From assembly GCF_001514235.1 (NCBI RefSeq), contig NZ_KQ948944.1:79319-143318 (forward strand): DNA of 64,000 bases, written 5' to 3'. Numbering within the stretch: position 1 is the first letter of the stretch; each line of letters begins with the position of its first letter. The notes beneath the pieces are model-generated. The model was not told where the DNA came from and did not search any database. It saw only the letters and a program-made list of their open reading frames with translations. The stretch comes from Streptomyces caeruleatus. GTDB taxonomy: Bacteria > Actinomycetota > Actinomycetes > Streptomycetales > Streptomycetaceae. Both the position numbers and the translations under genes were made by a program. Positions 37,601 to 49,600 of the stretch are shown here, piece after piece.

Positions 37601-40600
37601 GTTCTGCCGGGTGGGAGCGCCGACCGGGACGCCGGGGCGCCCGCCGGTCCCCGTCACGAACGGCCACGCTTCGCCGCTGCGCCGGGCGACGGCCTCCCGG
37701 CCCGTCTCCGGATCGACGTAGACGTCCTTGTAGCCGGAACGGGTCCAGTTCCAGCGCCGGGTGCCCGAGAGCCGCTCGGTGCCGTCGGCGTCGAAGCGGG
37801 TCCAGGTCCAGGTGCCGCCGGCGGCCCGCTGGGCGCGGACCACACCGCCGTCGGGCGTCGGGTGGTAGGTGCGTACGTCGAGGAGGTCCATCCGTGGCAG
37901 GCGGCTGGTGCGCGTGTCGTGGAAGGTCCGCGTACGGGCGTCCCAGGTGCGCTTGCCGTGCGCGACCCGGTTCCTGTCCGCGTCGAACTCGGTCCACCGG
38001 AGCTTGCCCGTGGCGTCCCGGTCGACCTGCAGCATGTGACCGCCGTCGAGCGGTTCCTGCTCGAAGAGGATGGCGTCAGGTTCGTCGTGGCTGGTCAGGC
38101 GCAGCGCGCCGGTAGCAGAGGCGTCGACGGTCGCCAAGCTGTGCGGGCCCGCCACCGGGTTGCCGGCCGCGTCGACGCGGGACGCCGTGCCGGTGGTGTG
38201 GTCGATCCGCCAGTGCTCGCCGGACGGGACGCCGGCCTTCTGGCGGATGGCGACGGTCGTCTCCTGAAGGGCGCCGTGCGCGCGGTAGACCGTGTGCTCC
38301 AGCGGTCGGCTGCCGGGCACCTCACGCCGCAGAGCGACCATCCCGGCCCCGAGGAGTCCGGCGTGCACGGTGTCGTCCCGCCGTCCCGCGGCATCGAGGA
38401 ACGCGGGCTCGGTGGTCTCGGGCAGACCGACCCCGAAGTGCAGCGACCCGGTCCCGTCGGAAAGCCGCACCACCCGGCCGTTGTAGACGCCCTCCGCGGT
38501 GAAGTACCACGTCGTACCGGCCCCGTCGGCGATGCCGAAGGCGGCGTCCACTCCCTCGGGGGTCTGCGTGGTCGGGGTGAAGCGGCCGACGGCCTCGGAC
38601 GGCTCGGCGAAAGCGACGGCACCGCCGGTGAAGGCGACCTTGGTCCCCTCCAGTTCGGCCGGGATGTCGCGGGCCACGCTACCGATGAAGGCCTCGTGGT
38701 AGGTCTCCTCCCGGCCGGCGCCGAAGCCCCAGCGCAGCCCCGTGGGGATGTGGGTGACCTGGTACACGCCCCCGCCCGGCACCTCGCGCGATGCGGGGAC
38801 GACGGTGAAGTCGCCGATCGTCACCGTGCGGGCGGACGAGCTCGCCTGTCCCCCGGTGACAACCCGGCGCCGCTCGGCCAAGGGCAGGTTGCGGTAGCTG
38901 TTCAGAGCGCGCTTGGCCTGAAGCTTCAGCTGCTCGCGGCCCCGGGCCATCGCGTCCACGACGTTCGGGTGGATCAGGTTGGCGGACCGGCCCGCCTGCT
39001 CCAGCGCCGTCACGATCTCGGGCGCGATCTCCTCGATCCGCCCCACCGGGCGAACGTCGAAGTCGTCCTGCGGGAAATGCTTCCCGAAGTCGTCCTCGAT
39101 CAGGTTCATGAGCTCCTGGACACCCGACAGATCGGGACCGTCACCCGGGCGGACGCCGTCGACCACGGCCAGCGCCTCGGCGAGGACCGCCTCGAACACC
39201 TCGGCCCGGTCGACCGGGTCGTACGACGGCAGGGGGTGGTCCGGCACGACGGGGCCGGAGTCGACGGTGTTCTCGATGATCTCCAGGTAGCGCCTGGGCA
39301 CACCGGTGCCCAGCGCCGCGGTGAGGCTGGCCATGATGCCGGTGTCGGTGGCCTTGCCGGGGGTGTCGCGGAACACGGACTCCGGGTCGAGCGAGGTGTC
39401 CGGCAGTCCGGCGAAGTGCGCCAGCTCGTGCAGGCCCAGCAGGTCGTTGTGGCTGCGGCGGGCCCGCAGCTCCGCCGGGTCGAGCGCCGGGTCCTCGGAC
39501 CGCAGCCGGAAGTGCAGCTGGTCCGACCGTCCGGGCTGGGGCGTCATGCTCAGCTCGATGGCCTCGCGGCCGTCGAAGACGGGAGTCAGCCGCAGCCCGA
39601 TGTGCAACTGGTCGCCCGATCGCGGAAGTTGCAGACCGGTATTGAAGTAGCGGTCCAGCGCGCCGCGCCAGCGTCGCTCGAACTCCGGCAGCTGCCGTGC
39701 CGTGAAGCCCGCTCCGAAACGCACCGGCAGGTGCAGCGTCACATCGCGCACCCAGCGGGCGTTCTCGGCCTGGATCCGCCGCACGGTCGCCCGGATCCGC
39801 GTCGTGTTCCCGGCCAGCCAGCCACCCGCGAGCGGCTTCCCGCGCATCGGATCGAACCGCTCGGTCGCCAACCGGGCGCCCGGCGCTCCGTCCCGCCGGT
39901 GCTCCCACTGCTCCGGCAGTACCGGATCGGCCACCGGCTGCGCCATCTCCTGCGGCGCCCGGGAGGGCCCGCTCGGCGCGGCCACCCCGTCGGCCGGGGC
40001 CTGCGAGGGCGCGTGAGCGTCGCCCTCGCCGATCTCCAGCGGCGGTTCGGATGCCGCCGCCTCCTCGATCGGCGCCGGCGTGGACGTCTCGGGCCGTTCC
40101 GTCGGCTCGTCCAGGGCCAGGTCGGCCGGGAGCATGAAGTACAGGCCGTCGGGGACGGCGACCCGGAGCTGTCCGCGGGGACCGGTCAGGACGAGGCCGA
40201 GATCGGCCTTGTAGTAGACGTACGGCTGGTTCGACCGCTCCCGGTTCCTCTCGTCGACGTCCTTCGCCTCGCCCGAGACCTCCTGGCTGCGCTCCCACGC
40301 GTAGGTGTACGGGGCACGGTTGATGAACCGGGGACCCGACTCCGGTTCCTGGCCGCCCTCCATGCCTGCCCCGACGAACCACTGGGAGGACTGCTTGTCC
40401 GGGTCCTGCTCCGAGGCGTGGACCTGCGTGTAGTGGCGGGCCTTGAAGTTGACGGGGTCCGCCGGGCCTGTGCGCTCGACGCGGGTCACGTCGATGCCGA
40501 CGGTGACGCCGCGCTTGCCGACCGGCACCTCGTACGTATGCCTCAGCAGTTGCTCGAAGCTGGCCCGCAGCATGTTCTCGCCCGTGTAGTGGGCGTACGT

Positions 40601-43600
40601 CACACCGGCCGCGATGTGCGGGCCGGGCACGTTCCAGGTCTCCGGAGCCGAGGCCTCCAGGTTGTCGAGCTGCACGCGGGACGGGGTGGCGGCCAGAGCC
40701 GCCCACCGGTGCACCGCGGCGGCCGCGGGCAGCGCCCACGGGTGGCCGTCCGCCAGCAGTCGCTCCAGCACGACCGTGGACGTCGCGCTGGTGGAGGGCT
40801 GCTGCGGGCCGGCTGCCTGCTCCCACACCGGGTCGGTGCCGTACGACCGGGTCCGTGCGGGCGGGGGCTCGCCGGGGGTGACCAGATGGCGTGGGACCAG
40901 GAGGCGCACTTCGCCGCGGACGGTGCCGGCGTCGGCGTTCTCCGGCTCCGGGAAGCGCTTGACGAAGGCCTCGTGGGCCTGCCACCAGGTCTCCGCGTCC
41001 TGGCGGTGCCCGGTCCAGCCGGCCACCGTCAGTGCGGTGCCGCGCGCCAGGCCGAGGGGGGCGCGCAGGACGTCGGGCAGCTCATGGGCGAGCCCCATGC
41101 GGATGCGGAACGTCAGGTCGTGGCCGAACTCCACGGAGCCTTCCCGGGTCTGCGCCCGGTAGATCTCCATCTCCTTCTCGGCCTTCTCGTGGCCGCGCTC
41201 GGTCTCGCGGCTGTAGCCCGCCTCGGCCTCCGGACCGAAGTGGACCTGCTTGCCGATTCGGGCGCGCCCCTCCACGGAGGCCTGCCATCCGAAGGACGTC
41301 GCCGCCGACTTGCCGGTCGCCCGCATCGCCTGGTTGCGCAGCGTCAGCCTCACCTCGGGCCGGTCGCGCTGCTCCCGCGGCGGCCCCGCCTCCGCGGTCA
41401 CCTGGACCCACAGGTAGCGGGCGCCGAAGACGGAGGGCACGGCGAGCCACCGCGACACGCCGCCGCCGGTGAGTACCGCGTGCTGGCTGAGCAGCGCCTC
41501 GGACGAGAAGGACCGCTCCAGTTCACGCAGCAGCAGGCTCGGCCGGTGTCCGTCACCGCGGTCCTTCACCAGGCCCTGCTCGGTGAGCCACCCCTTCATC
41601 AACTGCAGCACACCGTCGGCGTGCAGCACCTCGGCGTGGCTCGCGCCCGGCAGCAGCGCGGGCTCGACATGGCCCGTCGGCTCCTGCGGCGGTGCCACCG
41701 TCACGCCCGGCGGCAGCGGGAGGCCCAGATCCGGGATCCGCCGCTCGGGAACGACGAACTCCAGTCCGTCCGTGACCTGGACGACCTGCGTCCTGCTGAG
41801 CACGCTGTGCCGCGGACCGGTCAGCCGGTCGAGTACGCGGCGGTTCTTCCACCGGTGGACGGTGACTTCGAACACCGGGTTGGCACGGTAGGTGTGGGAG
41901 GCGCCGCCGTAGGTGGCACGGGTGATGCCGACCGGTCCCGTACCCGCGCTCTCCTCGCTGCTGCGGCCCCAGCCCCAGCGCGCCTTGCCGATGCCCGTGA
42001 GCCGGACGTGCCCGGCGTCCTCCCGCTCCTCGTCGCCCAGCTCGAACCGCAGACCGGCACCGAGGTTCAGACCGTGCGAACGCTCCTCCGCACGGCCGGT
42101 CTTGTGCTGTGCCTGCCCCTGCGAGTACTGCTCGATCTCCACCTCCTCGCCCTTGGCGGTGTGCGCGGTGAGGTGCCTGGGCTCGGTGACCACCATCCGC
42201 ACGCGCAGCATGTGATGCCACCCGTCGCTGTCGGGCAGGTCGACCAGCAGGCCGTTCGGTCCGGCCAGCTCCGCGAAGTGGGCGGCCAGGTCCGTGGCGG
42301 AGAAGGTCCGGCTCAGCGCGGCGGGCCAGTTGCCCCAGTCCTCCAGCCAGGCCTCGGGAAGCTCCGCCGCCTGCTGGTACACCCGTGCCGCCGCGAGCGG
42401 CAGTTCGCGGGGCGTGAGGAACGCCGGGAAGACGCCGGCGACCCCGCCGGTACGGAAGTGGTCGGCGGTCGCCGGCAGCCCGTCCAGCGGGCTCACCCGG
42501 CCGGCCTCGCCGATGGCCTCGGCGGTCACGGGCTGCGCCGGGACGTGCTGGTGCGGTACGACGATCCGGGCCACGGCGTCGCCGGGACGGTCGATCCACC
42601 AGCGGTGCGGCGCCGCGTCGGACGAGCGCACCGACAGCTCGTACACCATGTTGTAGACGTGCTCGTCGACGGAGCCGACCGTCTCCGTGCGCCGGTAGGA
42701 CTTGGCCCCGCCGGCGAACTCGCTGGTCCGGCCCTGTCCGCCGCCGACGGTGGCGACGGCGTTGCCCAGTTGCAGGCGCAGTCTCGTGCCGAACTTGATG
42801 TTCAGCCGGCCGCCGAGCTGGGCGGCGAGGCCCCAGGAGGTCTCCCTGCTCCCGGTCGCGGCGGCGCTCTCCAGCGCCCGCGCGTTGACGGTCATCGGGT
42901 AGGCGTGCACGCCGGTCAGGCCGTGGACCCGCTCCAGCAGGCGTGCCGAGACGGCCACGGTGTACGTCCGGCCGCCCAGGGTGATCCCGTGCGACACACC
43001 CGCCAGCAGCCGCGGCAGGTCGCCCTCCAGCGCCGGGCGGTCGAACCACGCGACCAGTGCCTCGTCGGCCTTCGACCAGTCGACCGTCCGGCCACGCGAG
43101 GCCTGCCGGTGCAGGGTGGCCAGCACGCTGCGGACCTGCGGGAGCACCAGCTCCGCGCCGGGCAGGGCGATGCCCATGCCGAAGCCCTGGCCGAGCCGGG
43201 ACGCCAGCGCCAGGGGCTCACGCGGGTGCGGCTGCGGCAGCGGGGCGTCCAGCCGCGGCGGCCTCTCATAGGCGGACTCCGGCAGTTCCACCCGGTGTTC
43301 GGCGGCGAGCGCCAGGAGTCGCGCGACGTTGGGCTGCGCGTCGACGGGGCCCTGCAGCGAGGGCGCCTCCTGCCGCAGCGGCGCCGCGTCCTCGCCCAGC
43401 AGCCGCTTCTCGAAGTCCGCGGCTTCCCGGCCCGGCAGGCCGATCTCCGCGTCGACGATGTGCCGCACAGGGGCGATGCGGTGGGTGTCCGACCGCACCT
43501 CCACCGTCACCTGCAGCCCTGCCTGATACCGGGCCTGTTCGCTGGTGGCGTTCAGCACGGTGTGGCTCATCGCGACTTCGGCGAGGCCGTGCCCGGCGTT

Positions 43601-46600
43601 GCGGCTGCGGTCGTACAGCAGCGCGGCGGAGGGCATGAACTGGACGGTGCCGCCCTTGCCGCCCGTGGTGGCCAACCCGAGCGACAGCCGTCCCTTGTCC
43701 GTCCGCGAGCGGGCGGCGGTGATGCCGACGCCGGAGTCCTCGCGCACCGCGATCTCGGGGGTGTCGCCCAGGTACCGCAGATCGTTGATGCGGGCCTGGA
43801 CGGCGAAGTAGCCGTGGAACTCCTTGCGTCCCGCGGGGACGACCACCCGGTTCGACAGCACGCCGTTGCCGAGCAGGTACCTGGCACGGTTGCGGGCCGA
43901 CTTCTCGTTGAGAACGGACAGCACCGTCTCGGCGATCTTCCGTACGGACTCGGCGGGGAACCCCTCGGAGCGCAGGTGCCGTTGCAGCTGTGCCGCCACC
44001 GGCACCAGGTCGATGGCGTTGATCACCTCTCGGGCGTGGTGCGGGCGCACGACGCCGCTGCCCTGCTGGGCGGGCCCCTCCACCACAGTCCGGCGCGTGC
44101 CGTCCCGCTGCGTGAACTCCGACGGCAGGTCCACCGTCACCCCGGCCGGAACGTCCGGCTCTTCCTCCGAGCGGTAGGGGCGTCGCTCGCCGTCCACGAA
44201 GACGTGCACCCGCACGCCGCCCGCCCGGAACCGGATGGTGTCCTTGACGAAGACCTTGCGCCCCGCGACCACGGAGCGTTCCAGTTCCGCGGACCGCTGA
44301 CGGCCCCACTCGGCGCCGATCACCGGGATCACGGGCAGCAGGGAGCCGGCTCCCTGAGCGAGCGACATGATCGTCAGGGGGACGACGTCCGCGCCGTGCG
44401 GCCGCTCCTGCGCGGTCTTGAAGGTGGACGAGAGCCCGGCGAAGGACACCTTGTACTCGCGCGCCGCCGGCCCCTCCTGCGGCTCCGGCGCAACGGGCGT
44501 GAGCTCCCTGAGCACCGGCCGCAGCCACACCACGTGGTCGCCGGCTGTCAGCAGCAGGCCGCGCTGCAGCGCCTTGTCCCAGACGGCGGCGGGTCCGGCG
44601 GAAGCGTGCTCGTCCGCGCCGCGGTCGTCCGCCGTTCCCGTCGCGGGCGCGCCGACCAGCAGCCCGCGGAGCGCGTCGCGGATTCCCTCGACCAGCGCGG
44701 TGGCGTCCTCCGGCCGCGTCACCTCGGACGCGATCCGGTTCGCCCACTGCCGCGCCAGGTCCTCACCGAGCGTCTCGGCGTCGTGGACGACCGCCTCGCC
44801 CAGAGCGCCCTGTTCGACGTACCACGGCGCTTCGGCGGCCGGTGAGTCCTGTGGCGCGTGCTGTGGCGCGTCCTGTGGTGCGTCCTCCAGGGCCTCCTGC
44901 CGGCCGGTCTGTTCGGCCGACGAGGAGGCGACCACCTCGTCGGGTGCGTGGGCCTCCTGGGCGGGGGTCACCTGCTCGGGGGCGTCGGCCGGGACTTCCT
45001 CCACCGTACGGGCCGGCTTCGACACGCCGACTCCAGTCGACGCAGAGGACTCCTCCGAAGCCGACACCTCTCCAGCGGCAGACGGGACTTGCGCCGCCCC
45101 GCGCGCAGCCTCAGGCGCACTCACCGCGTCCGAGGCCCGCACATCCGCCCCAGCAGCCGTGAGTTCCTGGGAATCGCGTACCGCCTCAGCCGGAAGCACC
45201 TCCGGCGCAGCCTCCACGTCGCCGGCCGGCTGTGCCGCTCCACTCGCGAAGAGGTCTTCCAGGGTCTGCCTCGGCTGGACGACGGTGATGACCGCCCGGC
45301 GGAGCGCGGCCGGACCGTCGGCGGCGCTCATGCCGGAGGGGTAGTCCCGGCCACGTGACGTGACCTCGACGGAGAACGCGGCATGCAGCTCGGCGGGCGC
45401 CCCCGCCTCCTCCAGGTGCCTGCGCAGGCTGCCGTCGAAGGCGGCGGCCACCGCCTCGGCCCGCTCCCGGCCCCGTACGACGGCACGGCCGTAGTGCGGC
45501 CGCCCCAGCACCGTGCCGTTGCCGTGACCGCTGATCGACACGGTGGGCAGCGGCCGTCCCTGTTCGTGGGCCGCCAGACCCTCCTGCACCGTGCTCCGGG
45601 CGAGCGCGTCGATGGCGCGCACGGCCTCGGCGGACAGCCGGTGCGATCCCCCGTCGAAGCGGATGTGCCGGGTGACCGGCCCGGGCGGCGGTACCTGCTG
45701 TGCCGTGTGGTCGAAGTGGTACTCCGTCGAGGTACTCAGATCGGTGACCCGGAATCCGCCGGGCAGCCGCGTGGCCGCCTCGCCCCGCAACACGTCGGCG
45801 TGCAGCCGCGATCCGGCGACCTGCGGTACGAGACGGACGGCGCGCAGTGCGCCGTCCGGTGCGAAGCGGAGGCGTACGCGCTGACCGTCGAGGGGGGTGC
45901 CCCGGTACGCGGTCAGGGGGCGCTCCACCGACTCCAGCTCACGGTCGGCGTTGTAGTGCCACGTCGCCGTGGAGTCCGTCGGGTCCTCGACATGGACGAG
46001 CAGGCCGCCGTCCGGCGCCGGTTCGACGCGTACGTCCGTGCCGGCGTCGTTCCCGCCGGACGACACGGACAGCAGCTGTCCCGTCTCGGCGTCGACCCGG
46101 ATGACGTGGTCGGAGCCGGGCAGCGCGATGTCCTGGTGCTCGGCGATGGGCCGCATCCGGGCCGGGCGGAGGCTGCTCCCGGCAGCCGTGCCCGCAGCCG
46201 CTCTCGTCCCCGTACCCTCGGCCGGCCTGGGCTCCGGCATTTCGCGGGACGGCCTCGACGGGGCCGGGATGTCGATGGCTCCGCCCCGCAGTCCGGGCCG
46301 TGCCGGATCGACGCCCCGCTCCGCGGCGAGGTCCTGGGCCACCCTGGCGGCCCGGGCGTCCCGGTCCGGCGCACCCGCGTTCTGATGAAGCTCCTGGGCC
46401 ACCCGCAGCGTCGCCCAGTACAGCTCGGAGTCCCGCTCCAGGAGCGAAGCGGCCCCCTCGGTCACCGTCAGGTCGAACGGGTTGTGCTGCGCCGTGATCC
46501 ACGTCGCCGCACGCCACAGCTCCCCTGCGGCCCGCTCGTCCAGCTTGCCGAACGTCACCGCGAACCGTCGCAGTTCGACGGACGGCGCGGCCAGCTCCGT

Positions 46601-49600
46601 GGTGTCGAGCCGCTCGTGCTCGCCGTCGCCGGCGTTCTCGTTCCACCGGGCATCGATCTTCAGCCGGGCCCCGGGAAGCAGCAGCACCTCTTCCTCGTCC
46701 GGGCTCGCCGAGAACGCCGTGATGTCCCGGCCCTGGTCTCCCACGAGCTGCGCCCGGATCATGACGGGACGTACCGCGGGCAGAGCGGAGCGCCGCATGA
46801 AGCCGTTGGCAACACCCTCGTCGCGGGTGAAGCTGGCGAACGCCGGGAACGAGAACTCGGATCGGCCGGAGTCGGCAGGGTCGCCGTGATCGGTCCCCGC
46901 GAACATCTCCTCCGCGGAACGCTTGCCGCGCCAGACCTCACCGACCGCGGGGGGCAGCAGCTCCAGTGCGTCCAGCAGCATCACGGAGTGGGCCGCCATC
47001 TCACGCTCGATGGCCGGCAGCAGCCTCTCGGCGATGGCGTAGAGCTCGCCGGTGTTCCGCGCGTTCGCCTCCGTCGTCAGGTTCCAGTGTTCGGCGGCGA
47101 AGAGCTGTCCGGCGACCGGGTCCGAGGTCAGCACCCGGTTGACGGCGGCCAGTGGCTTGCTGAAGCGCTCGTCGATGATCCGTCTGACACGCTGGCGCAG
47201 CGCCGAACGGACGTCGCCCGGAGCGGACTTGAGCACGGTGTTCATCAGCGAGGAACCCGTGTCGGTGTACACCATCAAGGCCACGAAGTGGGCGCGGCTC
47301 AGGCGCTCCAGCACGTCGTCCGCGGCCAGGTCGTGCATGAGCAACCAGCGCTCGACAGTCGGCTCGCCCATGATGTCGGCCAGTACGACATCGCTCAGTG
47401 CCCCGTCGATGGAGAGGTCGGAGAACTCGTCCATCCGCTCCCGGGCATCCCGCAGGATGGCCTCTCCGGCCTCGACGAAGGTGCCGTCCTGGATCTTGCC
47501 CCAGTACACGGCCTCGTGCGGCAGCAGGCCGCCGTCAGCGACTTCGCCGCGCACCTCACCGAGTTCAAGTCCCGGGATGGACCGGTACATCCGTGCGGCG
47601 TCCTCCAGGGCGTCACCGGCCAGCGACGGCAGCATGCCCGCCGTCCGCAAACCCGCCAGGACCTCGTAGACAGGTTCGTCCCGCCACCCGCGCAGCCACG
47701 CGATCAGGGCGAGCGCGAACCCGTCCTCGTCCGCGTCGGGCATCAGCATGCGGAAGACGTTCCCGAGCCCTGCGGCGATCTGCGACGCACGTCCCGTCGA
47801 CGGCACCCGCGTGGTGCCCTCGCGCAGCGCCTGAACGTCCAGGCCCAGCTCCCGAGCCCTCGCCCAGTCATGCGAGCCGACGATCTGACGCAGCAGTGCC
47901 GGCAGCGCCAGCGGGGAGTCACTGGAGAGCGCCGCCTGGTGGAAGGCCTCCATCAGATCCCGTACGTCCGACTCCATCAGGTCGTCGATGGTCGTCGGCC
48001 AGACGGCCTCGTCCGCCTCGTCCTCGACCATCCAGTCGTCCGGGCGGAAGACCTTGAGGATCTCCTCCTCGTCCAGGTCGGGATGCGCCTTGGAGAGCAC
48101 GTCGAAGAGGGCGTTCACGGTGGTCTCCGCGCTCTCCTCCGCCCTCGCGTGAGTCGCCGCGTACTCGGCCAGCTCGTCCTCGAAGTCCCGCGCCAGCGGG
48201 ACGTACGCCGGGTCCGTGTACAGGACGCTTCGTAGCCCCGGGGGCTCGACGAACACCGACGACCAGTCCGGAACCGCCTCGGCCTCGCCCATGGGCACGT
48301 CGGCATCCGCCGTGGCGCCGGCCCGGCTCGTCTCACCGGCCGCCTCGAGCGGAGAGCCGCCCAGCAGGCCCTCCCGCACCGCACCGGCCTCCCGCCGCGC
48401 GGCGACTTCCCGGGCCCGGTCGAGGCGGTCCGGCTCACCGGCGAACCGGTGCAGTGCCTGCGCCACACGCATCGTGGCCCAGTACTGTTCCGGGTCCCGC
48501 TGCAGCAGCGATCCGGCGCCCTCGGTCACCGTCAGGCCGAACGTGCCGTGCTCCGCCGTGATCCGCGCCGCCTCACGCCACAACTCCCCGGCGGTGCGCT
48601 CGTCCAGCTTGCCGAACGTCACCGCGAACCGCCGCAGCTGCGCGGAGGGCGGTGCCGATTCCCGGGCCTCGATCAGTTCGTATCCGATCCCGCCCGAGGT
48701 CGAGACCACCTCACGGGAGACGATCTTCAGGCCTGCCCCGGCCAGCAGCAGCACCTCGCGCTCGTACGCATGGCGTGAGAAGGCCGAGATGTCCCGGCCC
48801 ATGTTCCCGGCGAGTTCGGCACGGACCAGGACGGGACGGACCCCCGGCACGTGGTCGTCGTACATGAACTCACGTGCCTCCTCCTCGCTCCGGGCGAAAC
48901 TGGAGAACGCCGGGAAAGACAGAGTGGCGTGGCCCGGTGCGGAGGAGTCGAGCGGCCGGATCCCGGCGTGGAGGTCCTCGACGGACCGCTTGCCCCGCCA
49001 GACCTCACCGGACGCCGCGGGCATCTGTCGCAGGGCGTCCATCAGCATCGCCGCGTGGAGCGCCATCTCCTGCTCGACGGCGGGCAGCAGTCTCTCCACC
49101 TGGGCATGGAGCTGCTCCGTCAGCCGCGCGGTCTTCTCGGGATCACTGCCCTCGTCAACCAGGAGGCGTTCGAACGCCTTGATGAATTCGTGGTCGTGGG
49201 CCAGCGCGAGACTGAGCTTCTTCTTGGGCTCGCGGAAGTCCCGGAGGTACTCCCCCGTGAGCCGCCTGATCCGGTTGCGCAGCGCCGGCCGAACCTCGCT
49301 GGGGCCGAACTTCAGCACCGTGTTCACCAGCGCGGAGCCGGTGCCGGTGTACGCCATCAGCGCGGCGAAGTGAGCCGGACTCAACTGCTCGAGCACCTGT
49401 GCCGCCGTCACACGGTTCTCTCGCAGCCAACGCCGGGTGGGGGACTCCCCGAGCCAGTCGCTGGGCGGTGTTTCGCTCACCGAAACGCCGACGAGCGCCT
49501 CGAAGTTCTCCCTCTTCAGCAGCGCGGTGGACAATCCCTCCCCACCGGGCTCGGCAAGGCCACCCGCGTAGGCGGGAGTGGTGACCTTGGACCAGTAGAG

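Noticed and set aside
37654..38830. RHS/YD-repeat shell
   Set aside because: There are Trp/Arg-rich strand turns, but no regular YD motif and no RHS core end motif.
12647..44845. Long plus-strand open frames, including 3,078 codons at 12647-21883, 2,675 at 36818-44845 and 1,703 at 29897-35008
   Set aside because: They are antisense shadows of the giant gene in very GC-rich DNA. Their translations are Arg/Pro/Gly/His-rich without recognisable domains.
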